64,000 nt of DNA from Kluyvera sichuanensis (GTDB taxonomy: Bacteria > Pseudomonadota > Gammaproteobacteria > Enterobacterales > Enterobacteriaceae): contig NZ_JABBJF010000011.1 in NCBI RefSeq assembly GCF_014218705.1, positions 1 to 64,000 on the forward strand, read 5' to 3'. Shown here piece by piece: positions 8,672 through 18,796 of the stretch (positions are counted from its first letter, which is position 1; the number at the start of each line of letters is the position of its first letter). Made by a program: the position numbers and the translations under genes. Under the pieces are notes generated by a model. That model was not told the origin of the DNA. It was given only the letters and a program-made list of their open reading frames with translations, and did not search any database.

Positions 8672-10066
8672 ATGCCTAACAATAAAAAACAGGGTCGCTC
8701 GAACAAGACAATGACCTTCTTTGTCTGCTTCTTAGCGGCGCTGGCCGGACTGCTGTTTGGCCTTGATATCGGCGTTATTGCCGGTGCATTGCCCTTTATT
8801 ACAACCGATTTCCAGCTCAGCCCGCATACGCAGGAGTGGGTGGTCAGTTCCATGATGTTTGGCGCCGCAGTCGGGGCAGTCGGCAGCGGCTGGCTCTCCT
8901 TCAAGCTGGGCCGTAAGAAAAGCCTGATGATCGGTGCGATCCTGTTCGTTGCCGGTTCCCTGTTCTCTGCCGCCGCGCCAAACGTAGAAATACTGCTGCT
9001 TTCCCGCGTACTGCTTGGCCTGGCTGTCGGCGTAGCCTCCTACACCGCCCCGCTGTACCTGTCTGAAATCGCGCCGGAGAAAATCCGCGGCAGTATGATT
9101 TCCATGTACCAGTTGATGATTACCATCGGTATTCTCGGTGCGTACCTGTCCGATACCGCCTTCAGCTATAGCGGCGCATGGCGCTGGATGCTGGGCGTGA
9201 TCATCATTCCAGCGGTTCTGCTGCTGATTGGCGTATTCTTCCTGCCGGACAGCCCGCGCTGGTTTGCCGCGAAACGTCGCTTTAACGATGCTGAGCGCGT
9301 GCTGATGCGTCTGCGTGATACCAGTGCAGAAGCCAAACGTGAACTGGATGAAATCCGTGAAAGCCTGAAGGTGAAACAGAGCGGCTGGGCGCTGTTCAAA
9401 GAGAACAGCAACTTCCGTCGCGCGGTGTTCCTCGGCGTGCTGCTGCAGGTGATGCAACAGTTCACCGGTATGAACGTCATCATGTATTACGCACCGAAAA
9501 TCTTTGAGCTGGCGGGCTACACCAACACCACCGAACAGATGTGGGGGACCGTTATCGTTGGCCTGACCAACGTGCTGGCAACCTTTATCGCGATTGGTCT
9601 GGTTGACCGCTGGGGCCGTAAACCTACCCTTATTCTCGGTTTTATCGTCATGGCCGTCGGCATGGGCGTGCTGGGTTCAATGATGCACATCGGTATCCAC
9701 TCCGCCGTTGCCCAGTACTTCGCCGTACTGATGCTGCTGATGTTTATCGTTGGCTTCGCCATGAGCGCCGGTCCGCTGATTTGGGTACTGTGCTCTGAAA
9801 TCCAGCCGCTGAAAGGCCGCGACTTCGGGATCACCTGCTCTACCGCCACCAACTGGATTGCGAACATGATCGTCGGGGCAACCTTCCTGACCATGCTGAA
9901 CTCGCTCGGCAGCGCCAATACCTTCTGGGTATACGGTGGCCTGAACGTGCTGTTTATCTTCCTGACCTTGTGGCTGATTCCGGAAACCAAAAACGTCTCT
10001 CTGGAACACATTGAACGTAACCTGATGCAGGGCCGTCCGCTGCGCGAAATTGGCGCTCGCGACTAA
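8672..10066 (+). CDS. galP: Galactose:proton symporter
   Basis: Inner-membrane major facilitator of the sugar porter family with 12 predicted membrane segments, 464 residues as in E. coli GalP. Family motifs are present: GRKKS after segment 2, PDSPRWF at the end of the first half, DRWGRKPT between segments 8 and 9, and [12 protein letters not shown] at the C-terminus; the QQFTG sugar-binding sequence of segment 7 is intact. ATG 8672 was chosen (GGAG six bases upstream, [12 protein letters not shown] like E. coli) over an in-frame ATG seven codons earlier. Controlled by GalR/GalS and CRP sites upstream. Confidence 0.97.
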   Translation: MPNNKKQGRSNKTMTFFVCFLAALAGLLFGLDIGVIAGALPFITTDFQLSPHTQEWVVSSMMFGAAVGAVGSGWLSFKLGRKKSLMIGAILFVAGSLFSAAAPNVEILLLSRVLLGLAVGVASYTAPLYLSEIAPEKIRGSMISMYQLMITIGILGAYLSDTAFSYSGAWRWMLGVIIIPAVLLLIGVFFLPDSPRWFAAKRRFNDAERVLMRLRDTSAEAKRELDEIRESLKVKQSGWALFKENSNFRRAVFLGVLLQVMQQFTGMNVIMYYAPKIFELAGYTNTTEQMWGTVIVGLTNVLATFIAIGLVDRWGRKPTLILGFIVMAVGMGVLGSMMHIGIHSAVAQYFAVLMLLMFIVGFAMSAGPLIWVLCSEIQPLKGRDFGITCSTATNWIANMIVGATFLTMLNSLGSANTFWVYGGLNVLFIFLTLWLIPETKNVSLEHIERNLMQGRPLREIGARD

Positions 10067-10076
10067 CCGTCATCCC

Positions 10077-10108
10077 GCTTCCTCCCGCCTGGGAGGAAGC
10101 TTCCTCTT
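10077..10108 (+). terminator. Intrinsic terminator of galP
   Basis: Perfect 10-bp stem GCTTCCTCCC / GGGAGGAAGC with a 4-nt loop, followed by TTCCTCTT. Confidence 0.75.
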
Positions 10109-10143
10109 GCACCACCTCGCTTCACGCTCTATCCTCAGCCGTT

Positions 10144-10644
10144 ATGAAAACCCCTCGAATTCCTATCGCCGTCCAGCAAAACGTCATGCGCAGCCTGCGG
10201 GAAAAACTCGCTCGGGCCAACCTGGCGCTGGGGCGTAACTACCCTGAACCAAAGCTGGTCTATCAGCAGCGCGGCACCTCTGCCGGTACCGCCTGGCTTC
10301 AGCAATATGAAATTCGCCTCAATCCCGTGTTGTTACAGGAAAATCAGCAGGCGTTTATTGATGAAGTGGTGCCGCACGAGCTGGCGCACCTGCTGGTCTG
10401 GAAACACTTTGGCCGGGTCGCGCCGCACGGCAAAGAGTGGAAGTGGATGATGGAGAGCGTGCTTGGCGTTCCGGCGCGGCGTACTCATCAGTTCGAACTG
10501 GAGTCCGTGCGCAAAAATACCTTCCCCTATCGCTGCCGTTGCCAGCAGCACCAGCTTACCGTTCGCCGCCATAATCGCGTGGTGCGCGGTGAGGCCACCT
10601 ATCGCTGCGTCCACTGCGGCGAACCATTAGTTGCCGAAATGTAA
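10144..10644 (+). CDS. sprT: SprT zinc-metalloprotease-like protein
   Basis: 166-residue cytoplasmic protein of the SprT family (E. coli 165). The zinc motif [11 protein letters not shown] is at about residues 79-89, and a C-terminal pair of CxC/CxxC motifs ([16 protein letters not shown]) suggests a zinc ribbon. In bacteria the function is poorly defined; the eukaryotic relative Spartan is a DNA-protein crosslink protease. It precedes endA in the same order as E. coli, with a 94-bp gap. Confidence 0.93.
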   Translation: MKTPRIPIAVQQNVMRSLREKLARANLALGRNYPEPKLVYQQRGTSAGTAWLQQYEIRLNPVLLQENQQAFIDEVVPHELAHLLVWKHFGRVAPHGKEWKWMMESVLGVPARRTHQFELESVRKNTFPYRCRCQQHQLTVRRHNRVVRGEATYRCVHCGEPLVAEM

Positions 10645-10738
10645 CTAACGGAAATATCTGGAAGTTTTCTGACCTGACTGATTGCATCTGACAACCACAT
10701 TGGTTACGTTGCGGGCTCGTTTTGAGATGGAGTTCGTG

Positions 10739-11446
10739 ATGTACCGTAATTTGTCTTTTGCCGTGGCGTTTGTCGCGGCGGCACTCTCTGGGCAGGCGCT
10801 CGCCGAGGGTATTAACAGCTTTTCCCAGGCCAAAAGCGCGGGCGTAAAAGTGAATAGCGACGTTCCCGGCGATTTCTACTGCGGCTGTAAAATTAACTGG
10901 CAGGGTAAGAAAGGCGTTATCGATCTGGAATCCTGCGGCTATAAAGTGCGTAAAAATGAGAACCGCGCCAGCCGCGTCGAGTGGGAGCACGTTGTGCCGG
11001 CGTGGCAGTTCGGCCATCAGCGTCAGTGCTGGCAGGATGGCGGGCGGAAGAACTGCGCCAAAGACCCGGAATACCGCAAGATGGAGAGCGATATGCATAA
11101 CCTGCAGCCCGCCGTCGGTGAGGTGAACGGCGATCGCGGCAACTTCATGTACGGGCAGTGGAACGGCGGTGAAGGCCAGTACGGCCAGTGCGCGATGAAG
11201 GTCGACTTTAAAGAGAAAGTCGCCGAGCCGCCGGAGCGTTCACGCGGCGCCATCGCCCGTATCTACTTCTATATGCGCGACCGTTATCAGCTAACACTCT
11301 CCCGCCAGCAAACCCAGCTATTCAACGCCTGGGACAAAATGTATCCCGTCAGCCAATGGGAGTGCGAACGCGACCAGCGCATCGCTAAAATTCAGGGCAA
11401 CCATAATCCATATGTGCTGCAGGCTTGCCAGGCGCAAAAGAGCTAA
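10739..11446 (+). CDS. endA: Endonuclease I (periplasmic)
   Basis: Non-specific double-strand DNase exported to the periplasm, 235 residues as in E. coli EndA. Signal peptide [20 protein letters not shown] with cleavage near ALA-EG. The nuclease signature [11 protein letters not shown] and [16 protein letters not shown] are intact, as are the conserved cysteines. ATG 10739 was chosen because GGAG lies six bases upstream and it starts the signal peptide; an in-frame start 19 codons earlier is rejected. Confidence 0.96.
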   Translation: MYRNLSFAVAFVAAALSGQALAEGINSFSQAKSAGVKVNSDVPGDFYCGCKINWQGKKGVIDLESCGYKVRKNENRASRVEWEHVVPAWQFGHQRQCWQDGGRKNCAKDPEYRKMESDMHNLQPAVGEVNGDRGNFMYGQWNGGEGQYGQCAMKVDFKEKVAEPPERSRGAIARIYFYMRDRYQLTLSRQQTQLFNAWDKMYPVSQWECERDQRIAKIQGNHNPYVLQACQAQKS

Positions 11447-11524
11447 CCTACACTAGCGGCAATTGTAATTTTGCCCTGCCCTCTCCCCGGCGGAGAGGGC
11501 GTAGCCACAGATGGAATTCAGACT

Positions 11525-12256
11525 ATGCGCATCCCTCGCATCTATCACCCAGAATCACTCACCGTCGGCACGCAGGTTGCCCTATGCGAAGATGCGGCGA
11601 ACCACGTCGGGCGCGTTTTGCGCATGGGCAAAGGCCAGGCCATTCAGCTGTTTGACGGCAGCAATCACGTCTTTGAGGCCGTTATCACCGATGCCGGTAA
11701 AAAGAACGTGACGGTTGAAATCCAGAGCAGCACCCTCGACGACCGCGAATCCCCTATCCATATTCACTTAGGCCAGGTGATGTCGCGCGGCGATAAAATG
11801 GAATTCACCATCCAGAAATCGATTGAACTGGGTGTAAGCCTCATTACGCCACTTTTTTCCGAGCGCTGCGGCGTTAAACTGGATGCCGAGCGTCTGAATA
11901 AGAAGATTCAGCAGTGGCAAAAAATCGCGATTGCCGCCTGTGAGCAGTGCGGTCGCAACCAGGTTCCGGAGATTCGACCGGCGATGGACGTTGAGGCATG
12001 GTGCGCCGAGCAGGATGATGCACTGAAGCTCAATCTGCATCCGCGCGCCAGCGCCAGCATCAACACGCTGCCGCTGCCGGTGGAGCGCGTACGCCTGCTG
12101 ATTGGCCCGGAAGGCGGCCTGTCAGCGGATGAAATTGCCATGACCGCACGCTACCAGTTTACTGATATTCTGTTGGGGCCTCGCGTTTTGCGCACAGAGA
12201 CTACCGCACTCACCGCCATCACCGCACTGCAGGTGCGCTTTGGTGATTTGGGTTAA
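11525..12256 (+). CDS. rsmE: 16S rRNA m3U1498 methyltransferase
   Basis: SPOUT-superfamily enzyme that methylates N3 of U1498 in 16S rRNA. 243 residues, identical in length to E. coli RsmE, starting [13 protein letters not shown]. The C-terminal knot motifs [14 protein letters not shown] and [15 protein letters not shown] are intact. Start ATG 11525 is set by family alignment; an upstream in-frame start at 11471 would add 18 unrelated residues. A short GC-rich repeat remnant lies just upstream; gshB follows after 12 bp, so the two are probably co-transcribed. Confidence 0.96.
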   Translation: MRIPRIYHPESLTVGTQVALCEDAANHVGRVLRMGKGQAIQLFDGSNHVFEAVITDAGKKNVTVEIQSSTLDDRESPIHIHLGQVMSRGDKMEFTIQKSIELGVSLITPLFSERCGVKLDAERLNKKIQQWQKIAIAACEQCGRNQVPEIRPAMDVEAWCAEQDDALKLNLHPRASASINTLPLPVERVRLLIGPEGGLSADEIAMTARYQFTDILLGPRVLRTETTALTAITALQVRFGDLG

Positions 12257-12268
12257 AGGAGAACAATA

Positions 12269-13216
12269 ATGATCAAGCTCGGCATCGTGATGGATCCCAT
12301 CGCAAGCATCAACATCAAGAAAGACACCAGCTTCGCTATGCTGCTGGAAGCACAGCGTCGCGGCTATGAACTCCACTATATGGAGATGAACGATCTTTAT
12401 CTGATCAACGGCGAATCCCACGCCCGTACGCGTCTTCTGAGCGTTGAGCAGAACTACGATAAATGGTACGAGTTCGGCAGCGAGCAGGATATTAAACTCG
12501 CCGACCTCGACGTTATCCTGATGCGTAAAGATCCGCCGTTCGACACCGAATTTATCTACGCAACCTATATTCTGGAGCGCGCGGAAGAAAAAGGGACGCT
12601 GATCGTCAACAAGCCGCAGAGCCTGCGCGACTGTAACGAGAAGCTGTTTACCGCCTGGTTCTCCGACCTGACGCCAGAAACGCTGGTCACCCGCAACAAA
12701 GCCCAGCTGAAAGCGTTCTGGGAAAAGCACGGCGACATCATCATGAAGCCGCTGGACGGCATGGGCGGCGCCTCTATCTTCCGCGTGAAGGAAGGGGATC
12801 CGAACATTGGCGTGATTGCCGAGACCTTGACCGAACTGGGCAGCCGCTACTGCATGGCGCAGAACTATCTGCCCGCCATCAAAGACGGCGATAAGCGCGT
12901 ACTGGTGATCGACGGTGAGCCGGTGCCTTACTGCCTGGCGCGTATCCCGCAGGGCGGCGAAACCCGTGGTAACCTGGCTGCCGGTGGTCGTGGCGAGCCG
13001 CGTCCGCTGAGCGAAAGCGACTGGGCCATCGCCCGTAAAGTCGGCCCGACGCTGAAAGCCAAAGGTCTGATCTTCGTTGGCCTCGACATCATCGGCGATC
13101 GTCTGACGGAAATTAACGTCACCAGCCCGACCTGCGTGCGCGAAATCGAAGCGGAATATCCGATTTCTATCACCGGTATGCTGATGGACGCAATTGAAAA
13201 ACGCCTGCAAAAATAA
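12269..13216 (+). CDS. gshB: Glutathione synthetase
   Basis: ATP-grasp ligase joining gamma-glutamylcysteine and glycine to give glutathione. 315 residues (E. coli 316). Typical motifs: MKPLDGMGGASIFRV (nucleotide-binding region), QGGETRGNLAAGG (glycine-rich loop) and EINVTSPTC near the C-terminus. Strong AAGGAG ribosome-binding site. Its product is the substrate of gss, encoded further right in this window. Confidence 0.97.
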   Translation: MIKLGIVMDPIASINIKKDTSFAMLLEAQRRGYELHYMEMNDLYLINGESHARTRLLSVEQNYDKWYEFGSEQDIKLADLDVILMRKDPPFDTEFIYATYILERAEEKGTLIVNKPQSLRDCNEKLFTAWFSDLTPETLVTRNKAQLKAFWEKHGDIIMKPLDGMGGASIFRVKEGDPNIGVIAETLTELGSRYCMAQNYLPAIKDGDKRVLVIDGEPVPYCLARIPQGGETRGNLAAGGRGEPRPLSESDWAIARKVGPTLKAKGLIFVGLDIIGDRLTEINVTSPTCVREIEAEYPISITGMLMDAIEKRLQK

Positions 13217-13232
13217 GCTATTGCCTTTAAAC

Positions 13233-13250
13233 GGCGGGAGGGAACCCGCC
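13233..13250 (+). terminator. Hairpin after gshB
   Basis: Stem GGCGGG (13233-13238) / CCCGCC (13245-13250) with a 6-nt loop, but no T-tract follows; possibly a weak or factor-assisted terminator. Confidence 0.4.
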
Positions 13251-13362
13251 GCCAATCAGGCCTTTCGCCCCCACCGTAAACGGGCAAGCCTGGTGACAGC
13301 CGTGTACTTTCCCCGCATACTGGGCATCGCTGCGTATTGAAACAGGACAAGAACCTCTGATA

Positions 13363-13926
13363 ATGAATTTACAGCATCATTTCCTTATTGCTATGCCATC
13401 CCTTCAGGATCCTATCTTCCGCCGTTCCGTGGTTTACATCTGCGAATACAACGACGATGGCGCGATGGGCATCATCATTAATAAACCACTGGAAAATTTG
13501 CAGATCGAGGGCATCCTCGAGAAGCTGAAGATCACCGCCGAACCGCGCGATCCCGCTATTCGACTGGATAAACCCGTGATGCTGGGTGGCCCGCTGGCCG
13601 AAGATCGTGGCTTTATTCTGCACACGCCGCCGGCGTCGTTCTCCTCAAGCATCCGTATCTCCGATAACACCATCGTCACCACCTCTCGCGACGTACTGGA
13701 GACGCTGGGTACCGCGCGTCAGCCAAATGACGTGCTGGTTGCGCTGGGCTATGCCTCCTGGGAGAAAGGACAGCTGGAGCAAGAGATCCTCGATAACGCC
13801 TGGCTGACCGCGCCTGCGGATCTCAATATTCTGTTTAAAACGCCGATTGGCGAGCGCTGGAAAGAAGCGGCTAAGCTTATTGGTATCAATATTCTGACCA
13901 TGTCTGGCGCTGCGGGGCACGCATAA
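13363..13926 (+). CDS. yqgE: YqgE/AlgH family protein
   Basis: 187-residue cytoplasmic protein of the UPF0301 (DUF179) family, function unknown, with the usual N-terminus [17 protein letters not shown] and [10 protein letters not shown] motif. Its stop codon overlaps the ruvX start by one base (TAATG), indicating translational coupling; this pairing is widely conserved in gammaproteobacteria. Confidence 0.93.
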   Translation: MNLQHHFLIAMPSLQDPIFRRSVVYICEYNDDGAMGIIINKPLENLQIEGILEKLKITAEPRDPAIRLDKPVMLGGPLAEDRGFILHTPPASFSSSIRISDNTIVTTSRDVLETLGTARQPNDVLVALGYASWEKGQLEQEILDNAWLTAPADLNILFKTPIGERWKEAAKLIGINILTMSGAAGHA

Positions 13927-14345
13927 TGAGTAGTGGAACACTGCTGGCTTTTGATTTCGGCACGCGCAGCATCGGCGTGGCCATTGGTCAACGTATCACC
14001 GGAACGGCACGTCCGCTGGCCGCGCTGAAAGCACAGGACGGCACGCCGGACTGGAATCTGATCGCTCGCCTGCTGAAAGAGTGGCAGCCGGAAACGGTGA
14101 TCGTTGGTTTACCGCTCAATATGGACGGCACCGAGCAACCGCTGACCGCCCGCGCGCGCAATTTTGCCAACAAGATCCACGGCCGCTTTGGCGTCGCGAT
14201 CACGCTGCATGACGAACGATTAAGCACCGTTGAGGCTCGCGCAGGGCTGTTTGAACACGGGGGATTTCGCGCGCTGGACAAAGGTAGCGTCGACTCAGCG
14301 TCTGCGGTGGTGATTCTGGAAAGTTATTTCGACCAGGGTTTCTAG
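13926..14345 (+). CDS. ruvX: RuvX/YqgF RNase H-fold nuclease
   Basis: 139-residue RNase H-like protein related to Holliday junction resolvases, implicated in 16S rRNA 5'-end processing. The N-terminal [15 protein letters not shown] carries the first catalytic Asp, [11 protein letters not shown] and [10 protein letters not shown] the central motifs, and [13 protein letters not shown] the final one. Coupled to yqgE by a one-base overlap. Confidence 0.94.
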   Translation: MSSGTLLAFDFGTRSIGVAIGQRITGTARPLAALKAQDGTPDWNLIARLLKEWQPETVIVGLPLNMDGTEQPLTARARNFANKIHGRFGVAITLHDERLSTVEARAGLFEHGGFRALDKGSVDSASAVVILESYFDQGF

Positions 14346-14444
14346 CGCGGCCGCCCCCGGGAAATCAATTCCCGGGAACAGACCTGTGATACGCGGCTGA
14401 GGCTCATCGCACAGCCCACGCATTGGCCATCTGATGTCAGGATA

Positions 14445-15098
14445 TTAGTGACGCAGATTTTCGTTTGCCCAGCTTACCGCCTGAGTTCTGTTTTTCACGC
14501 TGAGTTTGCGGAAAACATTATACAGGTGCGTACGCACGGTATTTTCACTGATGAACAATGCGCGAGCAATATCCATATTGGTCGCACCGTGGCGTAATTC
14601 ATTCAGAATTTCGCATTCACGTTCAGTCAGTGGAACACTATCATGAGTTTCTTCTGTATGTTCAACAGCATACATTGCCGGGTGCATCACGCTCAATTCA
14701 GCCGTCTGCTCGCCGTTTAAGACCGCTTTGACGCCCTCAATTAAGCGCGATTCCTCGTCGTCATGACGGAAAACGCCGTACAATGCTGGCCATTGTGCCA
14801 TTTCGTATAATTCGTACTTCTGTGCGCTATTAATAATAAGCAGGCGCGGAGAATCGAACTGGGTACGAATAATATCGCGCCAGATACCGTTCAGTTTCTT
14901 GTTGGAAACAGCGATGTCGAACAACACCACGGTGCCTTTGCTCAGCCGCTGCATCAGCGGTTTGTTGATGTTATGCACATCGACAGAAACTGACAGTAAT
15001 TCAGCAAGGTAGTTGGCAAATGCGTTGGCTTGTACTGACGGATGGGTGATAAGAATAATCTTGCGGGAATTAGATGCACTCTCTGTTACTTCAAACAT
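14445..15098 (-). CDS. CsgD-like LuxR-family transcriptional regulator
   Basis: 217-residue protein resembling the curli/biofilm regulator CsgD. The C-terminal LuxR-type helix-turn-helix (LTERECEILNELRHGATNMD, ISENTVRTHLYNVFRKL, KNRTQAVSWANENLRH) is nearly CsgD-like to the last residues. The N-terminal half is a degenerate receiver-like domain (IILITHPSVQANAFANYLAE, then VVLFDIAVSNKK). ATG 15098 was preferred because GGAGAG lies seven bases upstream; the in-frame ATG at 15113 has none. No curli genes are adjacent. It is inserted between ruvX and yggR, which are neighbours in E. coli. Targets unknown. Confidence 0.8.
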   Translation of the reverse strand: MFEVTESASNSRKIILITHPSVQANAFANYLAELLSVSVDVHNINKPLMQRLSKGTVVLFDIAVSNKKLNGIWRDIIRTQFDSPRLLIINSAQKYELYEMAQWPALYGVFRHDDEESRLIEGVKAVLNGEQTAELSVMHPAMYAVEHTEETHDSVPLTERECEILNELRHGATNMDIARALFISENTVRTHLYNVFRKLSVKNRTQAVSWANENLRH

Positions 15099-15620
15099 TT
15101 TGAAACTCTCCATAGTCTATTTCCACCATCATGGTGTTTTATAAGTCAAAGCAAAGGTAAACCTAATACCATTAATAATAAGGACGCATCAAGAAGTGAA
15201 ATAATATTTCATAAGATTAGTCCTAATTACATAAATAGAATAGAACGAAGAGCTAAGAAGTGTCAAAAGAATATCAACCTTTTTTTGTAAGCCTACGCAA
15301 CATAATGTAATTGAACCATTGCAAATAACTCATCCTAATGGCTTAGAGATTATTACTCTATTAGAATAAAAATCGTAGTAAGTTATAAAAATGTTTTGCG
15401 CATTATCACGTAGAAACTACAAAATAATACATTCACGCAACAGGATAAATAATTATATTTACAAACGCCATTTAAAATATAATCACTTAAGATGCGCTTA
15501 TTAAAAAACAGGAATTACATCACATTATTAATGTATACATTATGGTAGGGAAAATTTTTCAGCGCCGGGGCTGATTTATCTGTTGGTTGCCAGCGTGAAA
15601 AGTATACTCCCTTCGCAAAG
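15099..15620. other. AT-rich region upstream of the CsgD-like gene
   Basis: 520 bp of markedly AT-rich DNA between the regulator (start at 15098) and the 3' end of yggR. No gene is supported. The base composition, contrasting with the GC-rich neighbours, is typical of H-NS-bound regulatory regions of regulators such as csgD. Probably holds the regulator's promoter. Confidence 0.5.
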
Positions 15621-16601
15621 TTATAGCATCCCGGCTTTCACCCGCTGCTGATAGCTCTGGCTGAAGGTCTGCATCCCGCTCTGCAGGCCGGTCTGCATCA
15701 CCCCTGCCAGCTGGTGCGTCTTCCCTTCGCGGATCAGGTTACCCACGGCAGGGGTGTTGATCAGCATTTCAAACAACGCCACCCGCCCGCCGTGCTTATC
15801 CGGCTGTAGCTTTTGCGACAGTACCGCGCACAGGCTGCTTGCCAGCTGATGACGCACCGGATCTTTTTCCTGTGCGGGAAAAACGTCAATAAGCCGCTCA
15901 ATGGCCTGCGCTGCCCCCCGCGTATGCAGCGTTGCCAGTACCAGGTGCCCGGTTTCTGCTGCCGTTAGCGCAAGACGAATGGTGTCGCTATCACGCAATT
16001 CCCCCAGCAGGATAACGTCAGGGTCCTGACGCAGAGCGGCCCGCAGTGCTGCGGAAAATGACGCCGTGTGAGCCCCGACTTCGCGCTGATGAATTAAACA
16101 ACTGTCGCTTTCGTGCACAAACTCCACCGGGTCTTCGAGCGTCACAATATGCCCCGCCAGTTGATGGTTGAGGTGATCAACCATTGCGGCAAGGGTCGTC
16201 GATTTACCGCTCCCCGTCGCTCCTGTCACCAGGATAAGCCCGCTCTCTTCCCGTAGCAGCTCCGCCAGCGCCACCGGCGTATGCAGCGCCGCAAGCGTTG
16301 GACACGCCACAGGCAGCAGTCGCAGCACCAGAGAGATGCCCTCGCTGTGCGTAAAGGCGCTGGCACGCAGGCGCGGACAGCCAGGCAGCGAGAGCGCAAA
16401 ATCCAGCTGATGGCGCTGCTGCCATTCGCGCTTTTGCGCTTCATTGAGCCAGCTCGCCAGCAGCATTTGCGGGTCCGGCGAGGAAAACGGCGCGATCAAA
16501 AGCTTTCCGGCCTGGCGCCAGCGTGCCGTCCTGCTGCTACATAGGTGTAGATCCGATACGTTATGCTTTACACTAAGCGACACCATTTCTTGTATATCCA
16601 T
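15621..16601 (-). CDS. yggR: YggR, PilT-like type II/IV secretion ATPase
   Basis: 326-residue ATPase of the PilT/GspE superfamily, the same length as E. coli YggR. Walker A is GATGSGKST at about residues 130-138, preceded by LILVT; the Asp box (VTLEDPVEF), Walker B (DPDVILLGELRD) and His box (GHLVLATLHT) are all intact, so an active ATPase is likely. No pilus genes are adjacent, so the partner is unknown. Start ATG 16601 gives MDIQEMVSLSVKHNVSDLHL as in the family; an extension to 16730 is rejected. It diverges from yggS with only 16 bp between starts. Confidence 0.92.
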   Translation of the reverse strand: MDIQEMVSLSVKHNVSDLHLCSSRTARWRQAGKLLIAPFSSPDPQMLLASWLNEAQKREWQQRHQLDFALSLPGCPRLRASAFTHSEGISLVLRLLPVACPTLAALHTPVALAELLREESGLILVTGATGSGKSTTLAAMVDHLNHQLAGHIVTLEDPVEFVHESDSCLIHQREVGAHTASFSAALRAALRQDPDVILLGELRDSDTIRLALTAAETGHLVLATLHTRGAAQAIERLIDVFPAQEKDPVRHQLASSLCAVLSQKLQPDKHGGRVALFEMLINTPAVGNLIREGKTHQLAGVMQTGLQSGMQTFSQSYQQRVKAGML

Positions 16602-16617
16602 AGACCCACCAGCACAT

Positions 16618-17322
16618 ATGAACGATATTGCGCATAACCTGGCACAGGTCAGGGAGAAAATCTCAGCGGCAGCAGTACGTTGCGGCCGTGATTCAGAAGA
16701 AGTTACGCTGCTTGCAGTCAGTAAAACCAAACCTGCGAGCGCCGTCGAAGAAGCGATCGCTGCCGGGCAGCGGGCATTTGGCGAAAACTATGTTCAGGAA
16801 GGGGTGGAAAAGATCCTCCACTTTCGGGAAAAAGGTATCACCTCGCTGCAATGGCACTTTATTGGCCCGTTGCAGTCCAACAAAAGTCGTCTGGTCGCCG
16901 AGCATTTCGACTGGTGTCATACCGTCGACCGCCTGAAGATAGCCACAAGGCTAAGCGAGCAGCGCCCGGCAGAGATGCCGCCGCTTAACGTGCTGATTCA
17001 AATCAATATCAGCGATGAACAGAGCAAGTCCGGCATTCCGCTGGACGAGATGGATGCCCTGGCCGCCGACATTGCCGCGTTGCCAAACGTCCGCCTGCGC
17101 GGCCTGATGGCCATTCCGGCTCCGGAAACCGAGTACGAGCGACAACTTGCCGTCGCTCAACAGATGGCAGCCGCGTTTGCGCGGTTGAAAGCAGACTACC
17201 CAACCGTCGACACATTATCTCTGGGTATGTCTGACGATATGGAAGCCGCCATCGCGGCGGGTAGTACAATGGTACGCATTGGCACCGCGATTTTCGGTGC
17301 GCGTGATTACACAAAAAAATAA
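16618..17322 (+). CDS. yggS: YggS PLP-binding homeostasis protein
   Basis: 234-residue PLP-carrier protein (PLPBP/PROSC family) that helps keep pyridoxal phosphate and amino acid pools in balance; no known enzymatic reaction. PLP lysine lies in LLAVSKTKPAS near residue 36; FGENYVQEG and LSLGMSDDMEAAIAAGSTMV, the phosphate-binding region, are intact. Start ATG 16618 by family alignment. First gene of the yggS-yggT-yggU-rdgB-hemW run; because it starts 16 bp from yggR, its promoter probably lies inside the yggR 5' coding region. Confidence 0.95.
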   Translation: MNDIAHNLAQVREKISAAAVRCGRDSEEVTLLAVSKTKPASAVEEAIAAGQRAFGENYVQEGVEKILHFREKGITSLQWHFIGPLQSNKSRLVAEHFDWCHTVDRLKIATRLSEQRPAEMPPLNVLIQINISDEQSKSGIPLDEMDALAADIAALPNVRLRGLMAIPAPETEYERQLAVAQQMAAAFARLKADYPTVDTLSLGMSDDMEAAIAAGSTMVRIGTAIFGARDYTKK

Positions 17323-17340
17323 GGAACCTCAAGGAACGCC

Positions 17341-17907
17341 ATGAAGACGTTGACCTTCCTGCTCGCTACAGTTCTCGAACTGTACACAATGGTGCTACTG
17401 CTGCGCGTCTGGATGCAGTGGGCGCGCTGTGATTTCTACAACCCGTTCTCTCAGTTCGTGGTGAAAATAACCCAACCTATCGTTGGGCCGCTGCGCCGTA
17501 TTATTCCGCCAATGGGGCCGCTGGACAGCTCCTCGTTGCTGCTGGCGTTTATCCTGTGCTTTATCAAGGCCATCGTGCTGTTTATGGTGGTGACCTTCCA
17601 GCCGATTATCTGGATCTCGGCGGTGCTGATTCTGCTCAAGACCATCGGCCTGCTGATCTTCTGGGTACTGCTGCTGATGGCTATCATGAGCTGGGTCAGC
17701 CAGGGCCGCAGCCCGGTTGAAATTGTGCTGATGCAGCTGGCCGAGCCGCTGCTGCGCCCAATCCGCCGACTGCTGCCGTCCATGGGGGGCATCGATTTCT
17801 CTCCAATGGTGCTGGTTCTGCTGCTGTACGTGATTAATATGGGCATCGCAGAAGTCCTGCAGGCCACCGGCAATATGCTGCTGCCAGGGCTGTGGATGGC
17901 GCTATGA
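17341..17907 (+). CDS. yggT: YggT family membrane protein
   Basis: 188-residue inner-membrane protein with two YGGT repeats, each starting with a hydrophobic helix and containing an amphipathic FY/W-NPFSQFV or [22 protein letters not shown] type segment. Implicated in osmotic shock tolerance and potassium handling in E. coli. 18 bp after yggS; its stop overlaps the yggU start (ATGA). Confidence 0.94.
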   Translation: MKTLTFLLATVLELYTMVLLLRVWMQWARCDFYNPFSQFVVKITQPIVGPLRRIIPPMGPLDSSSLLLAFILCFIKAIVLFMVVTFQPIIWISAVLILLKTIGLLIFWVLLLMAIMSWVSQGRSPVEIVLMQLAEPLLRPIRRLLPSMGGIDFSPMVLVLLLYVINMGIAEVLQATGNMLLPGLWMAL

Positions 17908-18194
17908 GTGCCGTCACGCCCTGCGATGACGGGCTGGTTCTGCGGTTGTACATTCAGCCAAAGGCCAGCCGTGACGCGATTGTCGGGGAGCATGGCGACG
18001 AATTAAAAGTCGCCATCACCGCCCCACCCGTTGATGGGCAGGCCAATGCCCATCTGGTGAAGTATCTCGCCAAACAGTTTAAGGTCGCCAAAAGCCAGGT
18101 CATCGTCGAGAAAGGCGAACTGGGGCGGCATAAACAGGTTAAAATTATTCATCCGCAACATATTCCTGCGGGCATTGCAGCCCTGACAAATTAG
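17904..18194 (+). CDS. yggU: YggU (UPF0235) small protein
   Basis: 96-residue DUF167 protein, start chosen at ATG 17904 ([20 protein letters not shown]) matching E. coli. Contains the family core [11 protein letters not shown]. Function unknown. Overlaps yggT by 4 bp and precedes rdgB by 8 bp. Confidence 0.93.
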   Translation: MSAVTPCDDGLVLRLYIQPKASRDAIVGEHGDELKVAITAPPVDGQANAHLVKYLAKQFKVAKSQVIVEKGELGRHKQVKIIHPQHIPAGIAALTN

Positions 18195-18202
18195 GATATC
18201 CC

Positions 18203-18796
18203 ATGCAAAAAGTTGTCCTCGCTACCGGTAACGCCGGTAAAGTGCGCGAGCTCGCCTCGCTGCTCGCTGATTTTGGTCTTGATATCGTCGCCCAGACCGA
18301 GCTTGGCGTGGAATCCGCTGAGGAAACCGGGCTGACCTTTATTGAGAACGCGATCCTCAAAGCGCGTCATGCCGCCCAGGTGACCGGCTTACCGGCGATT
18401 GCCGACGACTCCGGCCTTGCCGTTGATGTACTCGGCGGCGCGCCAGGTATCTACTCCGCCCGCTATTCCGGCGTGGACGCCACCGACCAGCAGAACCTCG
18501 AAAAGCTGCTGGTGACGCTGAAAGACGTTCCAGACGACCAGCGTCAGGCGCAGTTCCACTGCGTGCTGGTGTATCTGCGTCACGCCGAAGATCCCACGCC
18601 GCTGGTGTGCCACGGCCGCTGGCCTGGCGTGATTACCCGTGCACCAGCGGGTGAAGGTGGCTTTGGCTACGATCCTATTTTCTTCGTACCGTCGGAAGGC
18701 AAAACTGCTGCCGAACTCACGCGCGAAGAGAAGATTGCCATCTCTCACCGTGGTCAGGCGCTGAAGCAGTTACTGGAAGCGATGCGCAATGGTTAA
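18203..18796 (+). CDS. rdgB: XTP/dITP pyrophosphatase
   Basis: Ham1-family house-cleaning enzyme that hydrolyses dITP, XTP and related purine nucleotides to monophosphates, preventing their incorporation into DNA. 197 residues as in E. coli RdgB. Substrate/metal motifs: [34 protein letters not shown] and GFGYDPIFF. Overlaps the hemW start by 8 bp. Confidence 0.96.
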   Translation: MQKVVLATGNAGKVRELASLLADFGLDIVAQTELGVESAEETGLTFIENAILKARHAAQVTGLPAIADDSGLAVDVLGGAPGIYSARYSGVDATDQQNLEKLLVTLKDVPDDQRQAQFHCVLVYLRHAEDPTPLVCHGRWPGVITRAPAGEGGFGYDPIFFVPSEGKTAAELTREEKIAISHRGQALKQLLEAMRNG

